Shown here: positions 1 to 8,625 of the stretch, in pieces
How the letters are laid out: each line of letters opens with the position of its first letter
Numbering within the stretch: the first letter of the stretch is position 1
Source of the DNA: an uncultured Caryophanales bacterium
Lineage (GTDB): Bacteria; Bacillota_I; Bacilli_A; RF39; UBA660
NCBI GenBank assembly: GCA_946628045.1
Contig: CAMOVZ010000012.1
Coordinates: forward strand, 1 to 15,327
Direction: 5' to 3'
DNA: 15,327 nt
Translations under genes and position numbers: made by a program
Notes under the pieces: model-generated
What the model was told of the DNA's origin: nothing
The model's input: only the letters and a program-made list of their open reading frames with translations
Databases searched by the model: none

Positions 1-6
1 TTTTTA

Positions 7-2154
7 TTATTCTAAAAACATTTTTCTTGTTATAAAGTTAAATACCATTACTATTGCAGTAGCGATAATTTTAACTATTAAATAATGAATATGCATTATA
101 TCAGTACCAAGCCACATAATTATTTCTGTTAAGATTAGACCTATAATACTAAATATTATAAATAATACAAAATTCCTTTTCTTGGATTTATTCTTATCTA
201 CATCAAATACCCATTTAATACTTAATATGTAGTTTATTACTACTGAAACAGTAAAGGCTATTGCGGCTGATAATAAGACATTTAGACCAAAGAATTCTTT
301 ACAAATAATTAGTGTTAAATAGTCTATTACAAATGCTAAGCCACCTACTACTCCAAACTTAAGTATTTGTTGCATTAACTTATTCTTTAATAAACTATTC
401 TTTTTATTATTATCTTTTGTTTCAATATAAGGCACTAAACCTAGTATTGGTAATGATAAGAATACTGAATAAACGTATCGATATTCTCCATAAACAGGTG
501 ATGCTATCATCATTGTAAGCCACATTCCTAATATTGGAGCAAAAAACACTATTTTTTCTTTCTTCTTTTTCATACTATAAGCTAATAAGAATAGGAATAT
601 CCAGAATCCAGCTCCTATTGATAAGAAAATATTATATATTGGCTTATCCTTATCATAGTTATCATCTGCTAAGATTATTTTATTAATTTTCTTTATTCCT
701 TTAGAATCTTGATATAAATTTAAATCGTTTTTAAATACATTTCTAGAAGTTGTCCAAACTCTTACTCCTGGATACCAATAACCTAAAGTAGATATGGCAT
801 ATGACTCAATAGCATCTCTTGGATGTTTTATTACTAGTTTTAACCATGTCATAAAGTATTTATCTTTATGTTTATCAAATACTTCTTTATGATAGTCATC
901 ATCAAATTTAATGTAATCTACATTTTGTGGTATATATATTCTTTTTAATTCCTTTATATCAATTAATTTATTTATTATTTTTGTTTCTTCTTTAGTAAAT
1001 GGAACATTTTTATAAGCCATTCTTCCAACTTGTTGAAGTGGAATAGCAATATACTCAGATGATGCTGATTTTTCTACTCCCATAGCATTATATATTGGAA
1101 TCATTATTATTAAATATATTACTACTACAGAAGATGTAGTAATTAAAATCTTTTTTAATTCTTTTTTAAAACATAGTGACATTATTACTATTAAGAATAC
1201 ATAAGCATATATAGCATTATTTCTAAACATTACACATAGGAAGGATATTATTGCAAAGAATAATAAATCTTTATTACTTACTTTGTTATTATCATAATAA
1301 TCTTTATATAAATAATATATTTTTATTGTTAAAATAACTATTAAGTATGAGAATATTATATCTTTCCACATAGTTATGGAATAATAACTATGAACTGGTA
1401 ATAATGTATAGAATAATACTGTTAATATTAAATAACTCTTTTTAACATCTCTTTTATATAAGAAAGAAACTATATATCCAATAATTAAACTTGTTACAAT
1501 TATTTGAGTAAATGATACTGTTGCGACTGCGGCATTTGGATTATGAAATAACATATTACCTATGTTATATGGAATATACATAAATAATACATGTATTAGT
1601 GGATGACGATTACTTAATACGGCATTAGGTGTCATAATCATTTTAAATTCTTCAATTGAATCTGCAGATAGGCATCCAGGATATAGTGCTAAAAGATAAG
1701 GAATCCTTGATATAATAGCAATTATTGCTGTTACTAAGAATACTTTTTTAGTACTATATTTATTTCTCTTTTCAAATATTTTATATTTATTAAAAACTGT
1801 AAATAGATTGGTTACTATGATGTATATAAATAACCAAGTTAGTAATAATAAGACAAATTTCTTAACGCTAAAAATATTTGTATCAATATATCCATTGTAA
1901 TCAAACATATGTGTATAAAATGTTTTTCCAAAAACTTCTAATATGGAATATACAAATGATAATATTACACTTGTTTTAAAATGTTCTTTATTATAAAATT
2001 CTATTTTATTTAGTGATAATAATAATACGAATATATATAATAACCAAGAATATGTATCATATACTTTAGCTCCTGTTTCATATAACAATAAAACATAAAT
2101 TAGGGTAATAATTATTATTCTAATCCATTTATTATTTAGAATCTTCTCTATCAT
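7..2154 (-). CDS. DUF6020-like multi-pass membrane protein fused to a C-terminal GtrA flippase domain
   Basis: A 715-residue polytopic membrane protein. Residues 1-580 carry about a dozen hydrophobic helices and resemble the DUF6020 family, which I take to be GT-C-like: an acidic motif after the first helices (CLSADSIEEF, 161-170), NRHPLIH (182-188), MWKDI (262-266), RNNAIY (311-316) and a late YGEYRYVY (555-562). A large extracytoplasmic-type loop lies at 360-500. Residues 594-715 form a complete four-helix GtrA domain (KFGVVGGLAFVIDY, NYILSIKWVF, and NFITRKMF at the end). GtrA proteins are believed to flip polyprenyl-phosphate sugars. The gene overlaps the upstream gtrB-like gene by 23 bases, and its AAGGA site lies inside that gene, so translation is probably coupled. 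Inference: one polypeptide holds both the flippase and the outer-face transferase. The GtrA call is firm; the transferase role of the N-terminal part is a hypothesis. Confidence 0.88.
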   Translation of the reverse strand: MIEKILNNKWIRIIIITLIYVLLLYETGAKVYDTYSWLLYIFVLLLSLNKIEFYNKEHFKTSVILSFVYSILEVFGKTFYTHMFDYNGYIDTNIFSVKKFVLLLLTWLFIYIIVTNLFTVFNKYKIFEKRNKYSTKKVFLVTAIIAIISRIPYLLALYPGCLSADSIEEFKMIMTPNAVLSNRHPLIHVLFMYIPYNIGNMLFHNPNAAVATVSFTQIIVTSLIIGYIVSFLYKRDVKKSYLILTVLFYTLLPVHSYYSITMWKDIIFSYLIVILTIKIYYLYKDYYDNNKVSNKDLLFFAIISFLCVMFRNNAIYAYVFLIVIMSLCFKKELKKILITTSSVVVIYLIIMIPIYNAMGVEKSASSEYIAIPLQQVGRMAYKNVPFTKEETKIINKLIDIKELKRIYIPQNVDYIKFDDDYHKEVFDKHKDKYFMTWLKLVIKHPRDAIESYAISTLGYWYPGVRVWTTSRNVFKNDLNLYQDSKGIKKINKIILADDNYDKDKPIYNIFLSIGAGFWIFLFLLAYSMKKKKEKIVFFAPILGMWLTMMIASPVYGEYRYVYSVFLSLPILGLVPYIETKDNNKKNSLLKNKLMQQILKFGVVGGLAFVIDYLTLIICKEFFGLNVLLSAAIAFTVSVVINYILSIKWVFDVDKNKSKKRNFVLFIIFSIIGLILTEIIMWLGTDIMHIHYLIVKIIATAIVMVFNFITRKMFLE

Positions 2155-3079
2155 ATTTTGTCCTTATTAAGAATAATTCAAATAATTGTCTATGTTTTTT
2201 TACTACTACTTCAAGGATTATTCCACATACAAATGATAACATTGCGATCATTAACATAAATCCAGCGAATATTAATGTTGGGAATCTCTTTACTAGATGT
2301 GTTTTAAAATACTCAACAAATACTGGAATACCAAAACATAATGATATGATTAAGAATATTAAACCTATTAATCCAAAGAAAATAGTTGGCTTATATTCTT
2401 TAAATAATCTTCCTATAGTTTTTAATACTTTAAATCCATCTGAGAAAGTATTAAGCTTTGATTCACTTCCAGCTGGTCTATCTCTATATTCTACAGGTAT
2501 TTCTTTCAAAGAAAAGTTTTTATCTAGAGAGTGAATTGTCATCTCTGTTTCTATTTCAAATCCTTTAGATAATACTGGGAAAGACTTTACAAAATCATAA
2601 CTAAATGCTCTATATCCAGTCATAATATCTCTTACATTACTTTTAAATAAAGTATTAATTAAACCTCTAACTAATTTATTCCCAAAGTTATGGAACGGTC
2701 TTTTATTCTCATTAAAATAAGTTGAAGATAGTCTATCTCCTATTACCATATCTACTTTATCTTCTAATACATAATTTACCATTTCTCTAGCATTTTCTGA
2801 TGGATATGTATCATCTCCATCAATCATTAAATAGCAATCTGCATCTATTTCTTTAAACATTGTTCTTATAACATTTCCTTTACCTTGACGGTGTTCATAT
2901 CTTACGATTGCTCCGGCTTTTTTGGCTATTTTATCAGTATTATCTGATGAATTATTGTCATAAACATATATGTCTGCTTCTGGTAATGCCTTTTTATAAT
3001 CCTTTACAACCTTCTCTATTGTCTTAGATTCGTTGTAGCAAGGAATCAAAACCGCTATTTTTTTATCATTCTTTTTCAT
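2132..3079 (-). CDS. GtrB/DPM1-like polyprenyl-phosphate glycosyltransferase (GT2) with two C-terminal membrane helices
   Basis: A 315-residue family 2 glycosyltransferase. The GT-A fold starts with AVLIPCYNESKTIEKV (9-24), then YDNNSSDNT (40-48), RQGKGNV (64-70) and the metal-binding DGDD (87-90); MTGYRAF (153-159) and FEIETEM (174-180) are typical of the DPM1/GtrB branch. Two membrane helices follow at about 230-252 and 266-292. Expected reaction: transfer of a sugar from a nucleotide donor to polyprenyl phosphate on the cytoplasmic face. The frame stays open to a GTG at 3133, but I chose the ATG at 3079 because GGAGAG sits 5-7 bases before it and the reading from there matches the family. 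The GTG has no ribosome site and lies inside a likely promoter. An ATG at 3094 is the other possibility. The product supplies the substrate for the GtrA domain of the next gene. Confidence 0.92.
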   Translation of the reverse strand: MKKNDKKIAVLIPCYNESKTIEKVVKDYKKALPEADIYVYDNNSSDNTDKIAKKAGAIVRYEHRQGKGNVIRTMFKEIDADCYLMIDGDDTYPSENAREMVNYVLEDKVDMVIGDRLSSTYFNENKRPFHNFGNKLVRGLINTLFKSNVRDIMTGYRAFSYDFVKSFPVLSKGFEIETEMTIHSLDKNFSLKEIPVEYRDRPAGSESKLNTFSDGFKVLKTIGRLFKEYKPTIFFGLIGLIFLIISLCFGIPVFVEYFKTHLVKRFPTLIFAGFMLMIAMLSFVCGIILEVVVKKHRQLFELFLIRTKYDREDSK

Positions 3080-3111
3080 TTTCTCTCTCTCCATATTTTT
3101 CTTTGCTTTAT

Positions 3112-3140
3112 ATAATATACTTATTTTTCTCACTTATCAA
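3112..3140 (-). promoter_or_regulatory. Candidate internal promoter for the gtrB-like and DUF6020-GtrA genes
   Basis: On the minus strand TTGATA (3140-3135, 5 of 6 to consensus) is followed by a 17-base spacer and TATTAT (3117-3112, 5 of 6). It lies in the 63-base space between the stop of the upstream glycosyltransferase gene and the preferred ATG at 3079, giving a predicted leader of roughly 25 bases. It would let the last two genes be expressed apart from the rest of the unit. In such AT-rich DNA chance matches are common, but the exact spacing and the placement in a real gap favour it. Confidence 0.55.
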
Positions 3141-3142
3141 TA

Positions 3143-5131
3143 TTATTTTTCACCATAATAGATAATATATGGTGTTATCTTCTTATAATTCTCTTTATTC
3201 TTTTTAATAAACTCTTCTAATTTTTTTTCTTTAAACGCCTTATTTCTATTAATAATATATTCTTTTGTTTCTTCTTTTGTTTTTTCTAACATTTCTTTAT
3301 AAAACTTACTATCAAATATATTATTAATTATTTCATAATCTTTTTCATATATATATTTTATATATTTTGATAATTCTTTGGAATCTATTGTATATAGTTG
3401 ATTCATAATATATTCTTCTATTCTCCATGAAAATGTATAATACTTCATTTCATTTAAATCTATATTGCATATTTCTTTATGATCATCAAAACGTTTATTT
3501 AGAATATTAATAATATCAATCATACTATATCCTTGAGCACTTCTCATTATTGATCCACTACGTAGATAGTATTCATAATATGATTTATTTATATACTTAA
3601 TAGTTTCTGCTTCTAATAGAATTAATGGATTAATACTTAGATCTTCATATCTATCTTCTACAAATTTTAATTTTAATTTGTCATATAAACTCTTTTTAAT
3701 TATCTTATTACATGTAGAAGGCATTATAGTTGAGAACAATATTCCTTCATACTTGCTTCTATCATTTAGGGACCATTCAATTGCAGATGTGTCAAAAGAA
3801 GCTCCTTCTTCTGGAATACTTTTCCAATTATATAAAACTATATCAATATCTTTTAGCAAGTATTCATATGCTTCACTAAAGAAATTAATATTAATAGTAT
3901 CATCTGAATCAATAGATGCTATATACTTACCTTTTGCTTCTTTTAATGCGACATTTCTAACATTACCAAGTCCATGATTTTCTTGTTTTATATATCTTAT
4001 TAATTTTTTATTATCTTCTTGATATCTCTTTATTATTTTTTCACTATTATCTGGTGATCCATCATTAATAATTAATAATTCTACATTACTTTCATCTATT
4101 TGTTTTATAGCATCAAGTATAGAATCTAGTGTATTTGCTAAATACTTTTCAACATTATAAACTGGTACAGCAATAGTTAAAAGCTTATCATATTCTTTTT
4201 CTTCTGTTGTAGTTGTATCAAGAAATTTATCTTTTAATTTTTTACATTCTTCAATATATTTATCTCTAAAAGAAGAATATAACTTTAGTATTTTATCTTT
4301 ATTTTTAATAACATCTTTAATCTTCTTAGCTATCTCATTAGTATTATCATCACTTTTTACCATTAGTTCTTCTTTTAATTCTTTAGATAAAAAGTCATTA
4401 TTTCCTATAATACATGGTATATTATTATCCATACTTTTTAAGAATTCTATTATTGGACTTTCACTAAAATTAATACATAGATTAACTAAGCTTTTTTGAT
4501 ATATCTCCTTTTTAGATGCAATACTATATTTAATATCAAATAACTTTGTAAATTCTCTTACTTCTTTTGTTGTTTCTAAGATACTAGCAGTCATATCATT
4601 CATTCTAATAGCACTTAATTCATTGTAGTAACTATGATAATCATTAGATGGATTATTTAGTAAACCTATATTATTATTTGAAGTTCTATTATTAGTACTT
4701 CTTGGTATATCTAAAAGAATTTTACATACGTTATAATTATTATTTTTTAATGATTTATATAGGCTATCATCAAGAACAGCTAATTGGTTTATAATATCAT
4801 CATTTAGTAATCTAATAATACTTGTGTAAAACTCAAAAAACATTTGATTTGATAATGATCCTAATGTCTTAGTAAAAATACATTTAACTATATGTTCTTT
4901 TTTTAAGTTATTTAAAATCTGTTCATATTCTAATTGATAATCTACAAAAATAATTTCTTTAAAATTATTTTGATTAATAAAATCAGTATAAAACTCAGCA
5001 TCATCAATACCATTTTCAAACAATAATGTATTACCAAAAGTATATGAAATGCTTTCATAAAACTCTTTTGAGATAGTTGGAACTAGTATTAAGTATTTTT
5101 TATTGTAAATAATGTCTAAACTCTTTTCCAT
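3143..5131 (-). CDS. Bi-domain glycosyltransferase: GT-B-like N-terminal half plus C-terminal GT2 domain
   Basis: A 662-residue cytoplasmic-type protein without a signal peptide or clear membrane helices. Residues 316-430 form a GT2 GT-A domain: LTIAVPVYNVEKYL (318-331), INDGSPDNS (355-363), a conserved HGLGNVRN (386-393), and DSDD at 408-411 as the metal site. A helical tail to 662 follows. Residues 1-300 look like a reduced GT-B domain: SPIIEF (225-230), then IPCIIGNN (238-245), then KDKILKLYSSF (278-288). This pattern matches the C-terminal end of the upstream protein closely, so the two halves are probably paralogous. The N-terminal part lacks an obvious E-x7-E nucleotide-sugar motif and may be a non-catalytic or partner-binding module. 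The gene starts 8 bases after the upstream stop; its AGGTGG site (5141-5136) overlaps that TAG. Sugar specificity cannot be read from the sequence. Confidence 0.88.
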   Translation of the reverse strand: MEKSLDIIYNKKYLILVPTISKEFYESISYTFGNTLLFENGIDDAEFYTDFINQNNFKEIIFVDYQLEYEQILNNLKKEHIVKCIFTKTLGSLSNQMFFEFYTSIIRLLNDDIINQLAVLDDSLYKSLKNNNYNVCKILLDIPRSTNNRTSNNNIGLLNNPSNDYHSYYNELSAIRMNDMTASILETTKEVREFTKLFDIKYSIASKKEIYQKSLVNLCINFSESPIIEFLKSMDNNIPCIIGNNDFLSKELKEELMVKSDDNTNEIAKKIKDVIKNKDKILKLYSSFRDKYIEECKKLKDKFLDTTTTEEKEYDKLLTIAVPVYNVEKYLANTLDSILDAIKQIDESNVELLIINDGSPDNSEKIIKRYQEDNKKLIRYIKQENHGLGNVRNVALKEAKGKYIASIDSDDTININFFSEAYEYLLKDIDIVLYNWKSIPEEGASFDTSAIEWSLNDRSKYEGILFSTIMPSTCNKIIKKSLYDKLKLKFVEDRYEDLSINPLILLEAETIKYINKSYYEYYLRSGSIMRSAQGYSMIDIINILNKRFDDHKEICNIDLNEMKYYTFSWRIEEYIMNQLYTIDSKELSKYIKYIYEKDYEIINNIFDSKFYKEMLEKTKEETKEYIINRNKAFKEKKLEEFIKKNKENYKKITPYIIYYGEK

Positions 5132-5139
5132 AATACCAC

Positions 5140-6945
5140 CTATCCTTCTATAAAGTCCTTTACTTGTTTATCTGATTCTTTATCATTTTTCTTTTTAAAG
5201 TCTGAATATAGTTTTAATAATTTATCTTTTTCATTTATACAGTTTTCTATTTTTTCTTTTATTTCTTCTATATCATCTTCATTATTAATTACAATATATT
5301 TTTCTAGTTCTGTATTTTCAAAATAATGATGATTATTTCCAGTAACACAAGGTACACCAACTTCAAAACTTTCAAGAGGTAACATTGGTGAACACTCTGA
5401 ATATGTAACATATAAAGTGGCATCATTGCTTGCCATTCTTTTTATTAATTCTTCTCTAGGAAGTGGTGTATCTAGACCTTGTATTTTTAAATTAATGGTC
5501 TTAGCATATTCAATAGCACTCTCATTTAATGGAACCATATCTATTACTGCATTTGGTATTAATGATATAGCAGCCATTTGAGAAAACATATTTTTTCTCC
5601 AATCATCACATTTAGCAGCATATAGACCTATTACTTTTTCTTTACCATTCTTTTTTGCTTTATAGTCTTTAAATGGAAGTACTACTTTATTAGATAAAAA
5701 GTAAACATTTAATCCTTGTTCTTTATAGAAATCTACTAAGCTTTGCTTACAAGTTGCTAAAGCATCTATTAGACCACTCTTTTGTCCTTTTACTATTTCT
5801 TGAAATCTTTCCCAACCATATTTATCTAATATTTGAGAATGACTTCCATGCCAATAAGCTTTTACTTTTATATTACTTATTCTTTTAATTTCTTTTATTA
5901 TATTTATTTGACCAATTGATAAAGAACTAAAGATTACTTGTTTAATATTATTATTGACTATTTCATTAGCAATTCTAATAGCATCTTTTTTTCTATATAT
6001 TTCTCCGCAATCAACAGTGTTTTCGAATAACTCTTTTGTTGCACTTGTAACACCAAAGAATTGTTTGTTATGAATTGCTATATAGTTTTTATTTTTATTC
6101 TTTTTTATATTACTAATAGTTTCTTCAAGTCTATCTAAATACGCTTGGCTAATTAGCGCATCTTTTTCTTTTTTCTTTTTATATAATACTACTGGGAATA
6201 ATACTACTTTAGCTCCTTTACGAGCTATATCTTTAGCTTTTCTATATCCACCTAGTATTTTAAAAGTCCTTTTTCTACCTATTCTTCTTACCATGCCTAT
6301 TTCTATTTTATCTTTTAAAGGAATCCAACTAGCGTCATAGTAATGAATCATACATGTATTATCTGTAAAAACATTATTTTGCCAGTTATATGAATATGGA
6401 TAAAAATAATCTCTAGGATATATGTAAATATTATTAGATAATTTTTGAACGCCTTTTTTATTGTATTCAAAACCACATTCAAATAAGATATCAGTTATTA
6501 AAATAGGAATACTAAAATTACTCATCTCATTTGGATCAAATGATTTAAATGATTGGTATTTTTCTAATAATTTAGTACTTAGATAACTATTCGCCTTATC
6601 TTCATACCATACTCCACAAGCAATTTTACCAGTATCTTCAACTCCTAAGAATGGTCCTTTTTCTAGTAATTTATCAATATTCTTAGTTATTTCCATATCT
6701 GTATCAAAATAAATACCACCCATAGATTTCAATGCTTTTGTCCTAGCATAGTCTGCTACAAAAGCCCATTTTTTGTTTTCATAGGCTTCTTTGATAAATG
6801 GGCATTCTTCTAAGTCAGTGTTTTCTTCGCTCCATTTTATTATTTCGTAGTCTGGTAGAAATTTCTTCCAACTCTCAATACATTTTTTGGCAAGTTTTGG
6901 TAATGGCTTGTCTCCAAACCAACAATAATGAATGTACTTAGGCAT
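5140..6945 (-). CDS. Bi-domain glycosyltransferase: GT32 (DXD, capsular type) plus GT4-like GT-B domain
   Basis: A 601-residue protein. Residues 1-210 are a GT32-type sugar transferase with the DXD motif: start KYIHYCWFGDKPLP (3-16), FVADYARTKAL (62-72) and GGIYFDTDMEI (76-86), with metal-binding D81-T-D83. HYYDASW (201-207) is usual near the end of this fold. A basic linker (about 220-290) leads to a GT-B domain: AYWHGSH (363-369), IGLYAAKCDDWRKN (439-452), and a donor-site region SECSPMLPLESFEVGVPC (516-533). It probably makes two linkages, or one domain serves a partner role. It is the first gene of the left unit. AAGGAG (6959-6954) lies 8 bases before the ATG, behind a consensus-like promoter. 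It is divergent from the DUF2142 gene. The last 80 residues resemble residues 225-305 of the next protein. Confidence 0.92.
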   Translation of the reverse strand: MPKYIHYCWFGDKPLPKLAKKCIESWKKFLPDYEIIKWSEENTDLEECPFIKEAYENKKWAFVADYARTKALKSMGGIYFDTDMEITKNIDKLLEKGPFLGVEDTGKIACGVWYEDKANSYLSTKLLEKYQSFKSFDPNEMSNFSIPILITDILFECGFEYNKKGVQKLSNNIYIYPRDYFYPYSYNWQNNVFTDNTCMIHYYDASWIPLKDKIEIGMVRRIGRKRTFKILGGYRKAKDIARKGAKVVLFPVVLYKKKKEKDALISQAYLDRLEETISNIKKNKNKNYIAIHNKQFFGVTSATKELFENTVDCGEIYRKKDAIRIANEIVNNNIKQVIFSSLSIGQINIIKEIKRISNIKVKAYWHGSHSQILDKYGWERFQEIVKGQKSGLIDALATCKQSLVDFYKEQGLNVYFLSNKVVLPFKDYKAKKNGKEKVIGLYAAKCDDWRKNMFSQMAAISLIPNAVIDMVPLNESAIEYAKTINLKIQGLDTPLPREELIKRMASNDATLYVTYSECSPMLPLESFEVGVPCVTGNNHHYFENTELEKYIVINNEDDIEEIKEKIENCINEKDKLLKLYSDFKKKNDKESDKQVKDFIEG

Positions 6946-6964
6946 TATATCAACTCCTTATTCA

Positions 6965-6993
6965 ATTATATCAATAATATAAGTCTAAAGCAA
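6965..6993 (-). promoter_or_regulatory. Leftward promoter of the GT32/GT2/gtrB unit
   Basis: On the minus strand TTGCTT (6993-6988) is followed by exactly 17 bases and a perfect TATAAT (6970-6965). The ribosome site AAGGAG (6959-6954) and the ATG at 6945 come right after, so the leader would be very short. It lies in the 91-base divergent intergenic region. Confidence 0.65.
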
Positions 6994-7000
6994 ACTATTA

Positions 7001-7019
7001 TGGTATAATGGTATTATAC
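7001..7019 (+). promoter_or_regulatory. Extended -10 promoter of the DUF2142 gene with an overlapping inverted repeat
   Basis: TGGTATAAT (7001-7009) is an extended -10 element; no good -35 is seen. It overlaps a perfect inverted repeat, GTATAAT (7003-7009), GGT, ATTATAC (7013-7019), which could be an operator or could arise by chance from two TATA-like boxes. GGGAGG (7025-7030) with a 6-base gap precedes the ATG at 7037. Confidence 0.5.
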
Positions 7020-7036
7020 AGTTTGGGAGGTTTGAA

Positions 7037-8599
7037 ATGTTTCCATATATTAAAAATATTTGGTCTAAGTATAAATTAGATATTATTTTATTATTATTCT
7101 TTTTGTTATTTTTATTATTAAATATGTTTGATTTGCATAATAAGATGGTAGAAACTGGAATTTATGGTAAGAGATATTACTTTGCTTTAATAGTAGTTTC
7201 TTTATTAGCATATTTGATTATATTATTTATTAATAAAAAGTTTTTATTGAAAAGTAGTATGCAAAAAATATTTGTAATTAATGCTACTATTCTTGGTTTA
7301 TTTTTTGTGTTTTTATCACCGTTGTTTTCTGGTAGTGATGAGCAAAATCATTATTATAGAATATATGAAATATCTTCTGGTACTTTAGTTACTCCTACTA
7401 AGGGAATCGTTGGTAGTAAGTTACCTGAATCTCTAGATAAAGCTTATAATGTTTCTGGTGCATATAATGTAACTAAAAAATATAGAGATATTAAAACTAT
7501 GAATAATATTAAATTAGATAAAAAAAATGTAGTTCAATATGGTAAAGATAGTAAAAATTATGATAATACTGCTTTGTATTCTCCTATACAATATTTTCCA
7601 CATGTAATTGGTTTTTTTATAGGAATAGTCCTTAACTTATCACCGCTTATGATTGGATTGTTAGGACGAATATTTAATCTTATTTTCTATATTAGTATTG
7701 GTTATTTATGTATAAAGATAATTCCAAAGGCCAAGATTTTCTATTTATTAATACTATTATCACCTAGTATGTTACAATGTGCTACTACATTGTCTGCTGA
7801 TGCTTTTACTAATATAATTGTTTTACTTTTATTAGCAATTATTTTTAATGTAATACATAAAAATGAAAAAGTTAGTATTAAAGATAAATTATTAATTTTT
7901 TCTCTTTCTATAATAATTGCTTTATGTAAGATTGTATATTTACCAATAGTATTTATTTGTTTATTTATTAATAAAGATAAATATAAGAATAAAAATAAAG
8001 AAAAGTATTTATTCTGTTTAATAACTATTATTCTTTCTTGTATAGTTAGTTATCTATGGATTAGATATACAAATTCTATTTTTGATATTGCATATAAGAA
8101 TTCAGAGTTACAAAAACAATATATATTTAGTCATATAATTGAGTATGGATTTGTATTTATTAGAACTATGATGAATGATTTCTTACTAAATATAGAGTCT
8201 TTATTTGTAGGTATTAGAATGTATCATTCTCAATTAATAATTCCTTCATTTATATCACTAGTTTATGTATTACTTGTTGTACTTGCTTACTTTAGGTGTA
8301 ATATTAAAAATAAAACTAATATAATTGTTAGAATTGCTTTAGTAGTAATTGCTGTTATGATAATGGGATTAATGAGTACAGCTATATATATTCAATGTAC
8401 TGCTCATCAACCAGATGGTATTGGTAGTCCAATTATACTTGGTATTCAAGGAAGATATTTTATACCAGTTGTATTCCTATTACCATTTATATTTGATATA
8501 AAGAAAAAACTATTAGTTGATGATAAATTACTAATTAATAGCGCTTTAATAATAAATGTTATTACTTATATGTTTATGATTGTTCAATTTGCAATATAA
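7037..8599 (+). CDS. DUF2142 family polytopic membrane protein, probable GT-C-like glycan enzyme
   Basis: A 520-residue integral membrane protein with about 11-12 hydrophobic helices. The DUF2142 signs are in order: after two helices, SGSDEQNHYYRIYEISSGTL (98-117), with D101-E102 in the first outer loop, as in GT-C enzymes; YSPIQYFPHVIG (181-192); LSADAFTN (252-259); and the late IQGRYFIPV (470-478). The first outer loop (about 97-185) is hydrophilic. The family is found in surface polysaccharide and teichoic-acid loci, and its reaction is not settled; a polyprenyl-phosphate-sugar-dependent transferase on the outer face is the usual guess. It is the only rightward gene in the window, has its own promoter, and runs toward the ABC ATPase gene. 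A link to the GtrB/GtrA pair on the other strand is plausible but not shown. Confidence 0.87.
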   Translation: MFPYIKNIWSKYKLDIILLLFFLLFLLLNMFDLHNKMVETGIYGKRYYFALIVVSLLAYLIILFINKKFLLKSSMQKIFVINATILGLFFVFLSPLFSGSDEQNHYYRIYEISSGTLVTPTKGIVGSKLPESLDKAYNVSGAYNVTKKYRDIKTMNNIKLDKKNVVQYGKDSKNYDNTALYSPIQYFPHVIGFFIGIVLNLSPLMIGLLGRIFNLIFYISIGYLCIKIIPKAKIFYLLILLSPSMLQCATTLSADAFTNIIVLLLLAIIFNVIHKNEKVSIKDKLLIFSLSIIIALCKIVYLPIVFICLFINKDKYKNKNKEKYLFCLITIILSCIVSYLWIRYTNSIFDIAYKNSELQKQYIFSHIIEYGFVFIRTMMNDFLLNIESLFVGIRMYHSQLIIPSFISLVYVLLVVLAYFRCNIKNKTNIIVRIALVVIAVMIMGLMSTAIYIQCTAHQPDGIGSPIILGIQGRYFIPVVFLLPFIFDIKKKLLVDDKLLINSALIINVITYMFMIVQFAI

Positions 8600-8625
8600 A
8601 AAGTAGATTTACTAATCTACTTTTT
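8598..8625. terminator. Bidirectional intrinsic terminator between convergent genes
   Basis: A 12-base stem, AAAAAGTAGATT (8598-8609) with AATCTACTTTTT (8614-8625), has a TACT loop; a T run continues to 8627 and an A run lies on the left, so it can stop transcription both ways. The TAA of the DUF2142 gene (8597-8599) and the TAG of the ATPase gene (8619-8617) both fall in or against the stem, so the two genes share one terminator with almost no spacer. Confidence 0.85.

Noticed and set aside
2346..2534. Open frame on the plus strand
   Set aside because: Lies wholly inside the gtrB-like gene in antisense, has no ribosome site and no recognisable protein content. The same holds for plus-strand frames at 3678-3977, 8807-9019, 9044-9394, 12597-12923 and 13359-13607, each inside a well-supported minus-strand gene.
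3080..3133. GTG start at 3133 for the gtrB-like gene
   Set aside because: No Shine-Dalgarno site, adds 18 residues foreign to the family, and overlaps a good promoter; the ATG at 3079 has GGAGAG at proper spacing.
7037..8599. Lone plus-strand gene as a horizontally inserted element
   Set aside because: No terminal repeats, integrase or transposase, and base composition looks like the neighbours; its function fits the locus, so simple rearrangement is enough.
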